A stretch of DNA of 64,000 bases from CAVWGP01 sp963754645 (GTDB lineage: Bacteria; Pseudomonadota; Alphaproteobacteria; Bin65), in assembly GCA_963754645.1 (NCBI GenBank), contig CAVWGP010000001.1:625565-689564 (forward strand), read 5' to 3'. How positions within the stretch are numbered: position 1 is the stretch's first letter; every line of letters starts with the position of its first letter. The position numbers and the translations under genes were made by a program. The notes below the pieces were generated by a model that saw only the letters and a list, made by a program, of their open reading frames with translations, did no database searches and had not been told where the DNA came from. This document shows positions 26,650 to 35,064 of this stretch, piece after piece.

Positions 26650-28383
26650 ATGCGCGCTAAAGACGACGGCGAAACGCGAAAACTTCGACGCATCCGCATC
26701 CGCTTCGACGATGAGGCGCTGGAGGCAATCGAGGGAGAATCGATCTCCGCCGCGCTGCATGCGGCGGGCAAGCGAAAATTTCGGCGCGACCGCCTCGGGC
26801 GGGCCCGCGGCCTGTTTTGCGGCATGGGCGTGTGCCAGGAATGCCTCGTGATCGCCGACGATGTCGCCGGTCAGCGCGCCTGCATGACGGCGGCGCGAGA
26901 CGGCATGACGATCCGCTCCCAGCCCTATGCCCCGGCGCCCGCGACCGCGCACTCGCCGCCTCCGGATGGCGCGTCGAGAACCGAGACGCCGGATATTCTT
27001 ATCATCGGCGCAGGCGCTGCCGGACTGTCGGCGGCGCGCGCCGCAGCCATGACGGGCGCCAAAGTGACGATCCTCGACGAGCGGCCTGCGCCGGGCGGAC
27101 AATTCTTCAAGCAGCTTGCCAATGCCGGGTCGTGGCCGCCGGCAACGCTCGATCGCCAGATGCTGGCCGGCGCGGCCCTGATCGGTTCCGCGCGCGACGC
27201 CGGCGCGGAGCTCATCGGCGGGGCCGTGGTTTGGGGCGCCTTTTCGCCGCGCGAGATCGCGGTCGAGATCGGCGACGCCACGCGCATTTATGCGCCCGCG
27301 CGGCTGATCCTTGCGACCGGCGCCTATGAGCGCGGTATCCCCATTCAGGGCTGGACCTTGCCAGGCGCGATGACGACCGGCGCGGCGCAAACGCTGCTGC
27401 GCGCCTATCGCGTGCTCGCCGGGCGCCGCATCGTGCTCGCGGGCAACGGTCCGCTCAATCTTCAGGTCGCGGTCGAACTCATGCGTGCTGGCGCCGAAAT
27501 CGTGGCCATCGCCGAGAGCGCGCCGGCGCCGGGACTGGGAACGGCCGGCGCGCTCCTGGCCATGGCACGCGCCGCGCCGGACCTGATCCGCGACGGACTT
27601 CGATATCGGCTCGCGCTCGCCCGCCGGCGCATTCCGGTGCTCCACGGCCACGTCGTCGAGCGCATAGAAGGTGCCGAGGAGGTGCGCGGCGCCGTCCTCG
27701 TCGCGATCGATGTGGCGGGCAGTCCGGTTCCCGGCACCGAGCGCCGCCTTGCCGCCGATACGGTTTGTCTGGGTTACGGCTTCATGCCGCAGAACGAACT
27801 CGCGCGCGCGCTTGGCTGCCGCCACGTTTGGGATTCTCGCCGCCGGCACCTCGTTGCCATTCGCGATGCCGGAATGCGCAGCACCGTTTCCGAGATATAT
27901 GTCGCGGGCGACGCCGGCGGCCTCGGCGGCGCGCGGGCCGCCATGGCCGAGGGCACGATCGCCGGGATCGCGGCGGCGCGCGCGATCGGCAAGCCGATCT
28001 CGGCGGCGCTGGAACGGTCGCTGCTCGAGGCAAAACGGGAGCGCGATCGGGCTCTCGCCTTTCAGGAAGCGCTGTGGACGCTGTATCGGGCGCCGGGCGA
28101 TCCGGCTTCGTTGCGCCGGCCCGACGACATCGTCTGCCGCTGCGAAGACGTGAGCCGCGCGGCCATCGCGGCCGCGATGTTGCCCGGCGCCGATATCGGC
28201 GCAATCAAGCGGGCGACCCGCGCCGGGATGGGCCGGTGCCAAGGGCGCTATTGCGGACCGGCGATGGCCGAAGCCCTCGCCGCGGCGTCCGGCGAGACAC
28301 CCGACGAGCGCGCGTTCTTCGCGCCGCGCTTTCCGGCAAAGCCGGTACCGCTCGCCAGCATCGCCCGGCGCGAGGAGCAATGA
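26650..28383 (+). CDS. fused [2Fe-2S] ferredoxin - FAD/NAD(P) oxidoreductase - BFD-type protein (HcnA-HcnB / OoxA-like)
   Basis: 577 aa with three recognisable parts. Residues about 12-90 form a Fer2_4-type [2Fe-2S] domain with cysteines in GLFCGMGVCQEC and GQRACMT. Residues about 117-450 are a pyridine-nucleotide-disulfide-type FAD domain (ILIIGAGAAGLSAARAAAMT). Residues about 495-545 are a BFD-like [2Fe-2S] motif with Cys pairs IVCRCEDVS and RCQGRYCGP. In hydrogen-cyanide synthase, opine oxidases and D-hydroxyproline dehydrogenase the first domain is usually a separate small subunit; here it is fused, as in the N-terminal part of sarcosine oxidase alpha but without its GcvT domain. It is translationally coupled to the DAO-family partner. 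Confidence 0.9.
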   Translation: MRAKDDGETRKLRRIRIRFDDEALEAIEGESISAALHAAGKRKFRRDRLGRARGLFCGMGVCQECLVIADDVAGQRACMTAARDGMTIRSQPYAPAPATAHSPPPDGASRTETPDILIIGAGAAGLSAARAAAMTGAKVTILDERPAPGGQFFKQLANAGSWPPATLDRQMLAGAALIGSARDAGAELIGGAVVWGAFSPREIAVEIGDATRIYAPARLILATGAYERGIPIQGWTLPGAMTTGAAQTLLRAYRVLAGRRIVLAGNGPLNLQVAVELMRAGAEIVAIAESAPAPGLGTAGALLAMARAAPDLIRDGLRYRLALARRRIPVLHGHVVERIEGAEEVRGAVLVAIDVAGSPVPGTERRLAADTVCLGYGFMPQNELARALGCRHVWDSRRRHLVAIRDAGMRSTVSEIYVAGDAGGLGGARAAMAEGTIAGIAAARAIGKPISAALERSLLEAKRERDRALAFQEALWTLYRAPGDPASLRRPDDIVCRCEDVSRAAIAAAMLPGADIGAIKRATRAGMGRCQGRYCGPAMAEALAAASGETPDERAFFAPRFPAKPVPLASIARREEQ

Positions 28384-29546
28384 GCCGCGTGGCGCCGCCG
28401 CCGCTTCCGGCCGAAGCCGAAATCGTCATCGCCGGCGGCGGCATACTCGGCATCATGCTCGCCTGGCATTTGGCGCGCGAGCAACTCGGCGTCGTCGTCG
28501 TCGACAAGGCGGTGCAAGCCGGCTCGACGGTCAATGCCGGAAGTCTGCATGTGCAAATGCAATCGCGCTTCATCCGCCTGGAGACGCACGAGCGTGTCGC
28601 CGCGGTGCGCCGCCATCAGCGCCTCTACGTCGAGGCCACCAAGGCTTGGCAAGAACTCGCGACGCAACTCGACGGCGATATCGAGCTCGTCGTCGAAGGC
28701 GGCCTCATGCTGGCCGAAACCGGCGACCAATACGAATTTCTGGCATTGAAGTGCGCGGCCGAAAAAAAGCTCGGGCTCGACGTCCATATGCTCTCGGCCG
28801 CCGACCTGCGAAACATGGCGCCCTATCTCGCCGCCGACGTTCTGGGCGCCCAATATTGCGGGAACGAAGGCAAATTGAACACGCTGCTCGCCAACCCGAC
28901 GATCGAGCGGGCCGCCCGGAGCGCCGGCGTCGTCATCGTCCGGCCGGCCGCCGTCACGGGCGCGGCCCGGAACGGCGGCGGCTTCGCCGTCGAGACCGAC
29001 CGCGGCGCGATCAAATGCGGACGCTTCGTCAACGCTGCCGGCGCCGGCGCCGGCGCCATCGCCGCGATGCTCGATTATGCCATCCCGGTCGAGGGCGAGC
29101 CGCTGCATATGAATGTGACCGAGCCGGTGGCGCCGGCGATCAAGCACCTCGTGCAGCACGCCGACCGGCAATTGACCTTGAAGCAGGCGGTCAACGGCAA
29201 CGTCATCATCGGCGGCGGCCGTCCGGCCTTCGTCGATCCCGAAAGCGGATTGCCGTCGGTTTACCGCCGCTCGATCGAGGGCAATCTTTCGCTGGCCATT
29301 CATATCGCGCCGTGGCTCGCCAAGGTGCGGCTGCTGCGCACCTGGGCCGGCATCAATGCCAAGACCGACGGCCTGCCCGTGCTCGGCGCCGTGCCCGGCA
29401 TACCGGGTCATTTCGCGGCGGTGTCGGGCGACGCCGGCTATTCGCTAGGGCCGATCTGCGCCCGCCTGCTCGCCGCCGCGATGCTCGGACGCGATCCGGG
29501 CTACGATATCGCCGATTTCACCCCGGCGCGCTTTGCCGGCGGCTAA
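28380..29546 (+). CDS. FAD-dependent oxidoreductase, DAO family (HcnC/OoxB-like)
   Basis: 388-aa flavoprotein beginning at an ATGA overlap with the fused ferredoxin-flavoprotein. The N-terminal FAD motif EIVIAGGGILGIMLAWHLAR is near residues 13-32 and the C-terminal flavin block GHFAAVSGDAGYSLGPICAR near 342-361. The pair should form a hetero-oligomeric membrane-linked or soluble imino/amino acid dehydrogenase (glycine, opine or hydroxyproline type), electrons passing from this FAD through the partner's FeS centres. Its last 102 nt overlap the opposite-strand SDR gene. Confidence 0.92.
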   Translation: MSRVAPPPLPAEAEIVIAGGGILGIMLAWHLAREQLGVVVVDKAVQAGSTVNAGSLHVQMQSRFIRLETHERVAAVRRHQRLYVEATKAWQELATQLDGDIELVVEGGLMLAETGDQYEFLALKCAAEKKLGLDVHMLSAADLRNMAPYLAADVLGAQYCGNEGKLNTLLANPTIERAARSAGVVIVRPAAVTGAARNGGGFAVETDRGAIKCGRFVNAAGAGAGAIAAMLDYAIPVEGEPLHMNVTEPVAPAIKHLVQHADRQLTLKQAVNGNVIIGGGRPAFVDPESGLPSVYRRSIEGNLSLAIHIAPWLAKVRLLRTWAGINAKTDGLPVLGAVPGIPGHFAAVSGDAGYSLGPICARLLAAAMLGRDPGYDIADFTPARFAGG

Positions 29547-30281
29547 AGCGTCGAATTCGAGCCGCCCGTTGATCGCCAGCTCGGCGACCGAAGCGTTGTT
29601 CGGCAGCGACAGGATGAAGGCGACGGACGCGGCGATCGTCGCGGGGTCGATGCGATTGGCCGCCGGCGCCACGCCCGGGATGCGGGCGATCAATTCGGTA
29701 TCGACGGCGCCGGGGCACAGCGCGGTCACGCGCACGCCCGCATCCCAGCCGGCGAATTTCGCCGAATGGGACAGCGCCAGCAGCGCGTGCTTGGCCATCG
29801 CGTAGCCGACGGAGACCGAATAATCGCGCACGCGCTTGGCGTCGGTCGAGGCGATGTTGACGATGCGGCCGGAACCGCCGCGTTTCAAATGAGGCAGACA
29901 GAGGCGGATCATGCGGAACGCCGCCTTGGCGTTGACGTTCCACAGCGCATCGAGATCGGCTTCGTCGCCCTGCTCGAAATTCACCACCCGGAGAATGCCG
30001 GCATTGTTGACCAGACCGTCGATCCGGCCGAAGCGCTTGATCGTCGCGTCCACCCAGGCGCCGGCGTCCGGCGCCCGCAATGCATCGAATGGCGCGCGCA
30101 ACACGCGCGCCGCATCGAACCCCGCCGTCGCCGTTTCAAGCGCCGCCAGGTTCCGCGCGCCGAGGCTCACGATGTAGCCGTCGCCGTGCAGCCGGCGGGC
30201 GATAGCGAGGCCGATGCCGCGATTGGCGCCCGAGATCATGACGACGCGCCCGACGGGCGCCAGAGATTCGTCGCCGGTCAT
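29445..30281 (-). CDS. SDR-family oxidoreductase
   Basis: 278-aa short-chain dehydrogenase. NAD(P) motif SGANRGIGLAIARRL near residues 17-31, NNAG in LVNNAGILRVV near 90-100, and the catalytic Ser and Tyr-x-x-x-Lys in NIASTD and GYAMAKHALLAL. Homology appears to end around ELAINGRLEF (near 233-242); the remaining about 36 residues are read from DNA that is the antisense of the flavoprotein gene's 3' end, suggesting a lost original stop. Last gene of the DapA-decarboxylase-SDR-SDR operon, 13 nt after the previous SDR. Confidence 0.88.
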   Translation of the reverse strand: MTGDESLAPVGRVVMISGANRGIGLAIARRLHGDGYIVSLGARNLAALETATAGFDAARVLRAPFDALRAPDAGAWVDATIKRFGRIDGLVNNAGILRVVNFEQGDEADLDALWNVNAKAAFRMIRLCLPHLKRGGSGRIVNIASTDAKRVRDYSVSVGYAMAKHALLALSHSAKFAGWDAGVRVTALCPGAVDTELIARIPGVAPAANRIDPATIAASVAFILSLPNNASVAELAINGRLEFDALAAGKARRGEIGDIVARIASEHRGGEQAGADRP

Positions 30282-30294
30282 GGCGCTCGATCCA

Positions 30295-31077
30295 TTAGAA
30301 CAGGCCCTGATAGACGCCGCCGTCCTGCACGATGTTTTGCGCCGTGATGAAGCCGGCCTGCCCCGAACAGAGATAGGCGACGAAATCGCCGATTTCCTTG
30401 GGATCGGCGAAACGGCCGGCGGGGCACGTCATCAGGCGCTCCTTGACGATGTCGTCGTAGCCGCGCCCGGCGCGCTCGGCGAGCACCTTCAGATTCGTCG
30501 TAAGCGCATCGGTTTCGACCAAGCCAGGCAATAGATTGTTGATCGTGACGTTATGGGGGATCAATTCGCGCGCGATCGACGCGACGGCGCCGGTCAGCGC
30601 CAGGCGCGCCGCGTGGCTGTGCGCGAAGCCGATCTGGGGAAATTTTACGAAGCTGACCGTGACATTGACGATGCGGCCGAATTTCCGCCGGCACATGCCC
30701 TCGGCCACGCCTTGGATGAAGCCCATGGCCGACAGCATCTGCGCGTCGATCCAGCGCAGCCACTCGTCGCGCGAGAAGGTGCGGAAATCGCCCGGCACTT
30801 GCCGTCCGCCCGGATTGTTGACGAGGATATCGGGCTCGGGGCATGCGGCAAGAACGCGGGCGCGATCCTCGGCGCTGCCGACATCGCCGGCAACGCACGT
30901 GACCGACGCACCGGTCGCGGCGCGAATTTCGGCGCCGGTCGCTTCGAGGGTTTCCCGCGTCCGCGCCATCAAGGTCAGCGCCACGCCTTCCCGGGCCAGG
31001 CTGAACGCCGTTGCCTTGCCCAAGCCCTTCGAAGCGGCGCAGACGATGGCCTTGCGGCCGCGGAGACCGAGATCCAT
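30295..31077 (-). CDS. SDR-family protein with atypical active site
   Basis: 260 aa with a clear Rossmann start (AIVCAASKGLGKATAFSLAR near residues 10-29). The usual NNAG is NNPGG, and where Tyr-x-x-x-Lys is expected the sequence reads FAHSHAARLALTGA, with Ser in place of Tyr and Arg in place of Lys. This pattern marks a divergent SDR subgroup whose members may use other residues or bind without turnover. The C-terminus VQDGGVYQGLF is typical of classical SDRs, so the protein is full length. It directly abuts the decarboxylase stop. Confidence 0.88.
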   Translation of the reverse strand: MDLGLRGRKAIVCAASKGLGKATAFSLAREGVALTLMARTRETLEATGAEIRAATGASVTCVAGDVGSAEDRARVLAACPEPDILVNNPGGRQVPGDFRTFSRDEWLRWIDAQMLSAMGFIQGVAEGMCRRKFGRIVNVTVSFVKFPQIGFAHSHAARLALTGAVASIARELIPHNVTINNLLPGLVETDALTTNLKVLAERAGRGYDDIVKERLMTCPAGRFADPKEIGDFVAYLCSGQAGFITAQNIVQDGGVYQGLF

Positions 31078-32502
31078 CTAACGCGCGAAGGATGCCGCGA
31101 GGAGCCGCGGCGGCACCTTGAATCGCCCGGCAATGTCCTTGAGCTGCTCGCGTTCCGTCGTGATATCGGCGCGATCGCCGCACACCAGCACCGACGCCGG
31201 CAGGAGCTGCGCGTTGTAACGCGCGGCGCAGCTTTCGGTGTAACCGCCCGTGTCCAGGAAGGCGACCAAATCGCCGCGTTGCAACGGCGGCATCTTGCGG
31301 TGCGCGCCGACCTCGTCCGAGTTGCACAGCGGGCCGACGAGATCGACGGTCTCGCTCGCTGGCGCATCCGCGTTCACGACAGGCACGGCGTGATAGTACC
31401 AGTCGAGGACCGCGGGCCACGACAGATGGTTGGTCGAGAGGTCCATGTTGACCCATTTTTTCTTTTCGCCGACCTTGACCGCGCCGACGCGGCCGACGGT
31501 GACGCCGGCCGGCCCGGAGAGCGCGCGGCCCGGCTCGAGCCGGAGCTTGGGCAGCGGCAGGCCGAGCTTTTTCGCCTCGTCTTTGATCGCGGCGCTGCAA
31601 TGCACGGCGTAGTCGTCGGCGGTCGGCGCGTCGGGGCCGTCGAGCTGCTTGTTGGGCCCGGTGCCGTAGGGCTTGCCGAAAGTCCAGCCGCCGCCGATAT
31701 CGATGCAGGGCGGCGTCCAGCCGGTGTGTTCCTTGATGTAGCCCGACCAGGTCACCATTTCGCGCGCCATGACCGCGAAATCCTTGGGGTCGTTCGACAT
31801 GCGGCTCAAATGGAAATGCGTTTCCCTCAGATTGAGATGCTTCGTGCCCAGCGCGCGCTTGACGATCTCGACGGTCTGCGCCCGCGACATGCCCCATTTG
31901 GTCGAATCGCTCTGCTGCTTGAGCGTGCCCGGACCATGCATGAGGACGCCGACGCGGTCTTTGAGCGGAGCGAGATCGAGCTTGAGGCGGATGCCGATAT
32001 CGGCCTGTTTGCCGAGACGGCGGCAAATCTCGTCGATGCGGTCGATCTCGTCCATGGCATCGATGTTGATGCAGAGGCCGTTCTCGATCGCCATCTCGAG
32101 TTCGACCGTCTCCTTGTTCGAGCCGTTGAGCACCAGCGTTTTCGGATCGGTGCCGGCGAGAAGCGCCAGATACATCTCGTTGACGCCGAAGCAATCGCCG
32201 CCCGCGCCTTCTTGATTCATGATGTGGCGGATGGCGAGTCCGTTGTTCGACTTGTTGGCGAACAGGATTTCGACATCGGAATAGTGCTTGCGGAACGCGT
32301 CGCGGAACTGCCGGTAGGTGTGGCGGAACTGCGACTCGCTGAAGATATAGAGCGGCGTGCCGAATTTGTCGGCGAGCGCCTTCACGTCGCAATCCTCGAC
32401 CCAGAGATTGCCGTTGGGGCCGATGCCGATGAAGTCGCCGAAATTATTCTTATAGGACTTGGGCGTGAGCTTCGGGGCCGACAGCGGGGCCATCACGTTC
32501 AT
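31078..32502 (-). CDS. fold-type III PLP-dependent decarboxylase (LysA/ornithine decarboxylase superfamily)
   Basis: 474-aa alanine-racemase-fold decarboxylase. The PLP lysine is probably K in VEILFANKSNNGLA near residue 84. The glycine loop is CIDIGGGWTFGKPYG near 257-271 and the phosphate-binding EPGR lies in LRLEPGRALSG near 317-327. Deviations from diaminopimelate decarboxylase: HFHLSRMSND replaces the H-x-HIGSQ motif, and GPLCNSDEV has Asn where C-E-S is normal. A different substrate from meso-diaminopimelate is therefore likely. AGGGAGAAG precedes the start. It sits between a DapA-family gene and two SDRs. Confidence 0.88.
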   Translation of the reverse strand: MNVMAPLSAPKLTPKSYKNNFGDFIGIGPNGNLWVEDCDVKALADKFGTPLYIFSESQFRHTYRQFRDAFRKHYSDVEILFANKSNNGLAIRHIMNQEGAGGDCFGVNEMYLALLAGTDPKTLVLNGSNKETVELEMAIENGLCINIDAMDEIDRIDEICRRLGKQADIGIRLKLDLAPLKDRVGVLMHGPGTLKQQSDSTKWGMSRAQTVEIVKRALGTKHLNLRETHFHLSRMSNDPKDFAVMAREMVTWSGYIKEHTGWTPPCIDIGGGWTFGKPYGTGPNKQLDGPDAPTADDYAVHCSAAIKDEAKKLGLPLPKLRLEPGRALSGPAGVTVGRVGAVKVGEKKKWVNMDLSTNHLSWPAVLDWYYHAVPVVNADAPASETVDLVGPLCNSDEVGAHRKMPPLQRGDLVAFLDTGGYTESCAARYNAQLLPASVLVCGDRADITTEREQLKDIAGRFKVPPRLLAASFAR

Positions 32503-32546
32503 GTCTGCTTCTCCCTGGCGTTTGGCGATGCGATCGAAATTCTACA

Positions 32547-33473
32547 TTATTGGGCGGCGGCGGCGTGCTCGACGGCGAAGCCGAGCCGCGCCAAGCCGAC
32601 GCGGAGTTCGGCCTGTTGCGCCGCGCCAAGCGGCCGCAGCGGCAGGCGCGGATAACCGCCGGGCAGGCCGAGCATGTTCATCGCCGCCTTCGTGGCGCAA
32701 TACAGATTGCGGCCATTGGCGACAAAGAGATCGGTCAGCGCCCGGCCCTTGGCCTGCAGCGGATTGGCCTTGGCCATGTCGCGCGCTTCGGCCGCCTGCC
32801 ACATCTCGACCATCGGTCGCGCCCAGACATTGGGAAAACAATCGATATGGCCGACCGCGCCCGCCAAGGTTCCCGGCACGCCGAACACCGAGGACGGGCC
32901 GCAGAAGACGCGCAAGCGGCCTTCGGCCACCAGCAGCGTGCGATAAAAATTATGCCAATCGCCGGAGCTTTCCTTGATCGCGACGACGTTCGGCACATCG
33001 GCCAGGCGATCGACGAGCGCCGGCGTCAACGCGTTCGCGGACACTTGCGGAATATTGTAAAGCACGATCGGAATCCGCGTCGCATCCGACACCGCGCGGA
33101 AATGCGCGACAATGTCGTCGGCGCTGGGCTGGACGAAATACGGCGGCAGAAGCAGCGCGCCGTCGGCGCCGAGTTCCTCGGCCATTTTGGTGAGCGCGAT
33201 GGCGTCCGCGGTCGTGATCGCGCCGGTGCCGGCGAGGACGGTGCCTTTCTTACCGACGGTTTCGACCGCAAGGCGAATGCACGTCGCACGCTCTTCCGTC
33301 GAAAGCGCCCAAAATTCCCCGGTGCAGCCGCCGACCAGGACGCCGTGACCGCCCGCGCCCATCAGCAACTCGATGTTGCGCCGAAACGCTGGCGCGTCGA
33401 TCGCGCCGTCGGCCTTGAAGGGCGTCACGAGCGCGGGGATGACGCCGCGCCAACCAACCGAATTGCCGTCCAT
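32547..33473 (-). CDS. DapA / N-acetylneuraminate lyase family aldolase or deaminase
   Basis: 308-aa class-I aldolase-fold enzyme. GGCTGEFWALSTEER near residues 47-61 is the substrate-binding Thr/Gly loop, Tyr in IVLYNIPQVSANAL near 134-147, and the Schiff-base lysine in VVAIKESSGDWHNF near 162-175. Family members include dihydrodipicolinate synthase, keto-deoxy-sugar aldolases and the pyrroline-hydroxycarboxylate deaminase of hydroxyproline catabolism. The neighbouring HcnABC-like flavoenzymes favour the last option, but no epimerase or semialdehyde dehydrogenase is present. First gene of the four-gene minus-strand operon; divergent from the Ugp-type operon. Confidence 0.9.
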   Translation of the reverse strand: MDGNSVGWRGVIPALVTPFKADGAIDAPAFRRNIELLMGAGGHGVLVGGCTGEFWALSTEERATCIRLAVETVGKKGTVLAGTGAITTADAIALTKMAEELGADGALLLPPYFVQPSADDIVAHFRAVSDATRIPIVLYNIPQVSANALTPALVDRLADVPNVVAIKESSGDWHNFYRTLLVAEGRLRVFCGPSSVFGVPGTLAGAVGHIDCFPNVWARPMVEMWQAAEARDMAKANPLQAKGRALTDLFVANGRNLYCATKAAMNMLGLPGGYPRLPLRPLGAAQQAELRVGLARLGFAVEHAAAAQ

Positions 33474-33641
33474 TCTTCACCTCGGGATCAGGCCGCGCGC
33501 CGAGCGGAGCGTCGCCAAGCGGCAATCTTGGAGCATTCGCGACGGCTTAAGCAAGAGCCGGGCCGCTTGCAATGGCCCCGATAGCTTGCCATTCTTAACC
33601 GTCGAACTTGGAAAACGGCACATCGCGATCAGGGGGAAACA

Positions 33642-34991
33642 ATGGCATTGGATTCCGGCAATTCGAAATCGAACATTTCGCGCCGCACGCTGGTAAAGGC
33701 CGGCGCCGCCGGCATCGCGATGACGAGCGGCCTAGCGCTCGGCGCGCGCGCACAAGGGCAGCCGCGCACCGTGCGCTGGTGGTCGCCGCAAGGGGCTCCG
33801 GCCCAGCTTGCCGCCTACAAGTTCCAGATCGAAACGTTCGAAGCGGCGCACCCAAATATAAAGGTCGTGTTCGAGGCGACGTCGGACGAGGGCTATCCGG
33901 CGCAACTCGCCGCCGCTTTCGCCTCCGGCCAAGTGCCCGGCATCGTCACCCATCTGCCAAGCTTCGCGGTCACCAACTATTTCAGCCAAAATTTGCTGAC
34001 GCCGTTCAACGAGGTCATCAAGGCCCTGGGCGAGAATAATTTCTATCCGGGCGCCAATCGCGTATACGAAGTGCAACCCGGCACATTCGCCGGCATCGGC
34101 ATCGGCAATACCGCGGCCAATATGATGTGGCTGCGCCAGGACCTGATGAAGGAAGCCGGCGTCGCCAAGGCGCCGGAAACCTGGGACGAATTGCGCGCCG
34201 CGTGCCAAAAAATGCAGAAGGGCGGAATTTTCGGCGTGCCCCTGCCCTATGCGCGCAACTCGATGACGTCGCTCATCTTCATCTGCTTCATCCACGGCGC
34301 GGGCGGCGCAGTGTTTTCGCCCGATCTGCAACCGCAGCTTACGTCCGACGCCGTGACCAAGGCGCTTGAGTTTTATGCGTCGATGCGCGAACTGTGTCCG
34401 CCAGGGGCGACGAATTATTCCTGGGGCGAAAGCCTGACGGCCTTCGTTTCGGGCGCCACGGCAACGGGCATCTATGCCGGCCGCGTGCTCGCCAATGTCG
34501 CGGCCCAGAACGCCAAGATCGCCGACCACGTTTCGTGCCACGTTTATCCCACCATGGCGAAAAACATCCCGGGCTGGACGTTCAACGACTTCCCCTCGGT
34601 CATGATCCCGCGCCAATTCCAGGATCAGGAGGCGGCGCGGCTGTTCGCCGTTTGGTTGTTCAAGGAAGAAGGTTATGTCCGCCAGCTCCACGCGGCGCCG
34701 GGCCACGTCATGCCCGTGCTCCGCACGGTCGGGGAATCGGCCGCCTACAAGAACAACGACATCATCCGGAAAAACGCGGCCGCCGTCGAACTCATGGGCA
34801 AATCGGCCGCGGCGGGCCACAATCTCGGCTGGGAGACGACGCGCCACAAGAGCAACATCAAGGCGCGCGACATCATCGGCAGCCATGTCATGGCCGAGCT
34901 AGTGCAAAAAGTCGTGCTCAACAAGGAACCGGCGAAGCAGGCCCAGGCTTGGGCGCAGGACCGCGTCGCGGAAATCATGAAACGCACCTGA
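33642..34991 (+). CDS. ABC transporter substrate-binding protein, family 1 (UgpB-like)
   Basis: 449-aa extracellular solute-binding protein. The start has AGGGGGAAA upstream. A Tat signal SRRTLVKAGAAGIAMTSGLA is near residues 13-32, cleavage likely after GARAQG. WWSPQGAPAQLAAYKFQIET near 45-64 is typical of sugar/glycerol-phosphate receptors (Bac_SBP_1). First gene of a complete SBP-permease-permease-ATPase operon. A strong hairpin with T-rich tail separates it from the permease genes. Confidence 0.93.
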   Translation: MALDSGNSKSNISRRTLVKAGAAGIAMTSGLALGARAQGQPRTVRWWSPQGAPAQLAAYKFQIETFEAAHPNIKVVFEATSDEGYPAQLAAAFASGQVPGIVTHLPSFAVTNYFSQNLLTPFNEVIKALGENNFYPGANRVYEVQPGTFAGIGIGNTAANMMWLRQDLMKEAGVAKAPETWDELRAACQKMQKGGIFGVPLPYARNSMTSLIFICFIHGAGGAVFSPDLQPQLTSDAVTKALEFYASMRELCPPGATNYSWGESLTAFVSGATATGIYAGRVLANVAAQNAKIADHVSCHVYPTMAKNIPGWTFNDFPSVMIPRQFQDQEAARLFAVWLFKEEGYVRQLHAAPGHVMPVLRTVGESAAYKNNDIIRKNAAAVELMGKSAAAGHNLGWETTRHKSNIKARDIIGSHVMAELVQKVVLNKEPAKQAQAWAQDRVAEIMKRT

Positions 34992-35002
34992 CGGAACGGT
35001 GC

Positions 35003-35046
35003 GCCGGCCGCGCGCCCGAACGGGCGGGCGGCCGGCCATTGTTTTA
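35003..35046 (+). terminator. intra-operon terminator-like hairpin
   Basis: A 16-bp stem with one mismatch (35003-35018 with 35021-35036, the apex drawn as a GAAC tetraloop) followed by the T-rich CATTGTTTTATT. It meets the description of a rho-independent terminator, yet sits between the binding-protein gene and its permeases, so it probably acts as an attenuator that gives excess binding protein. Confidence 0.7.
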
Positions 35047-35064
35047 TTCGCCAGCACCCCGCCG

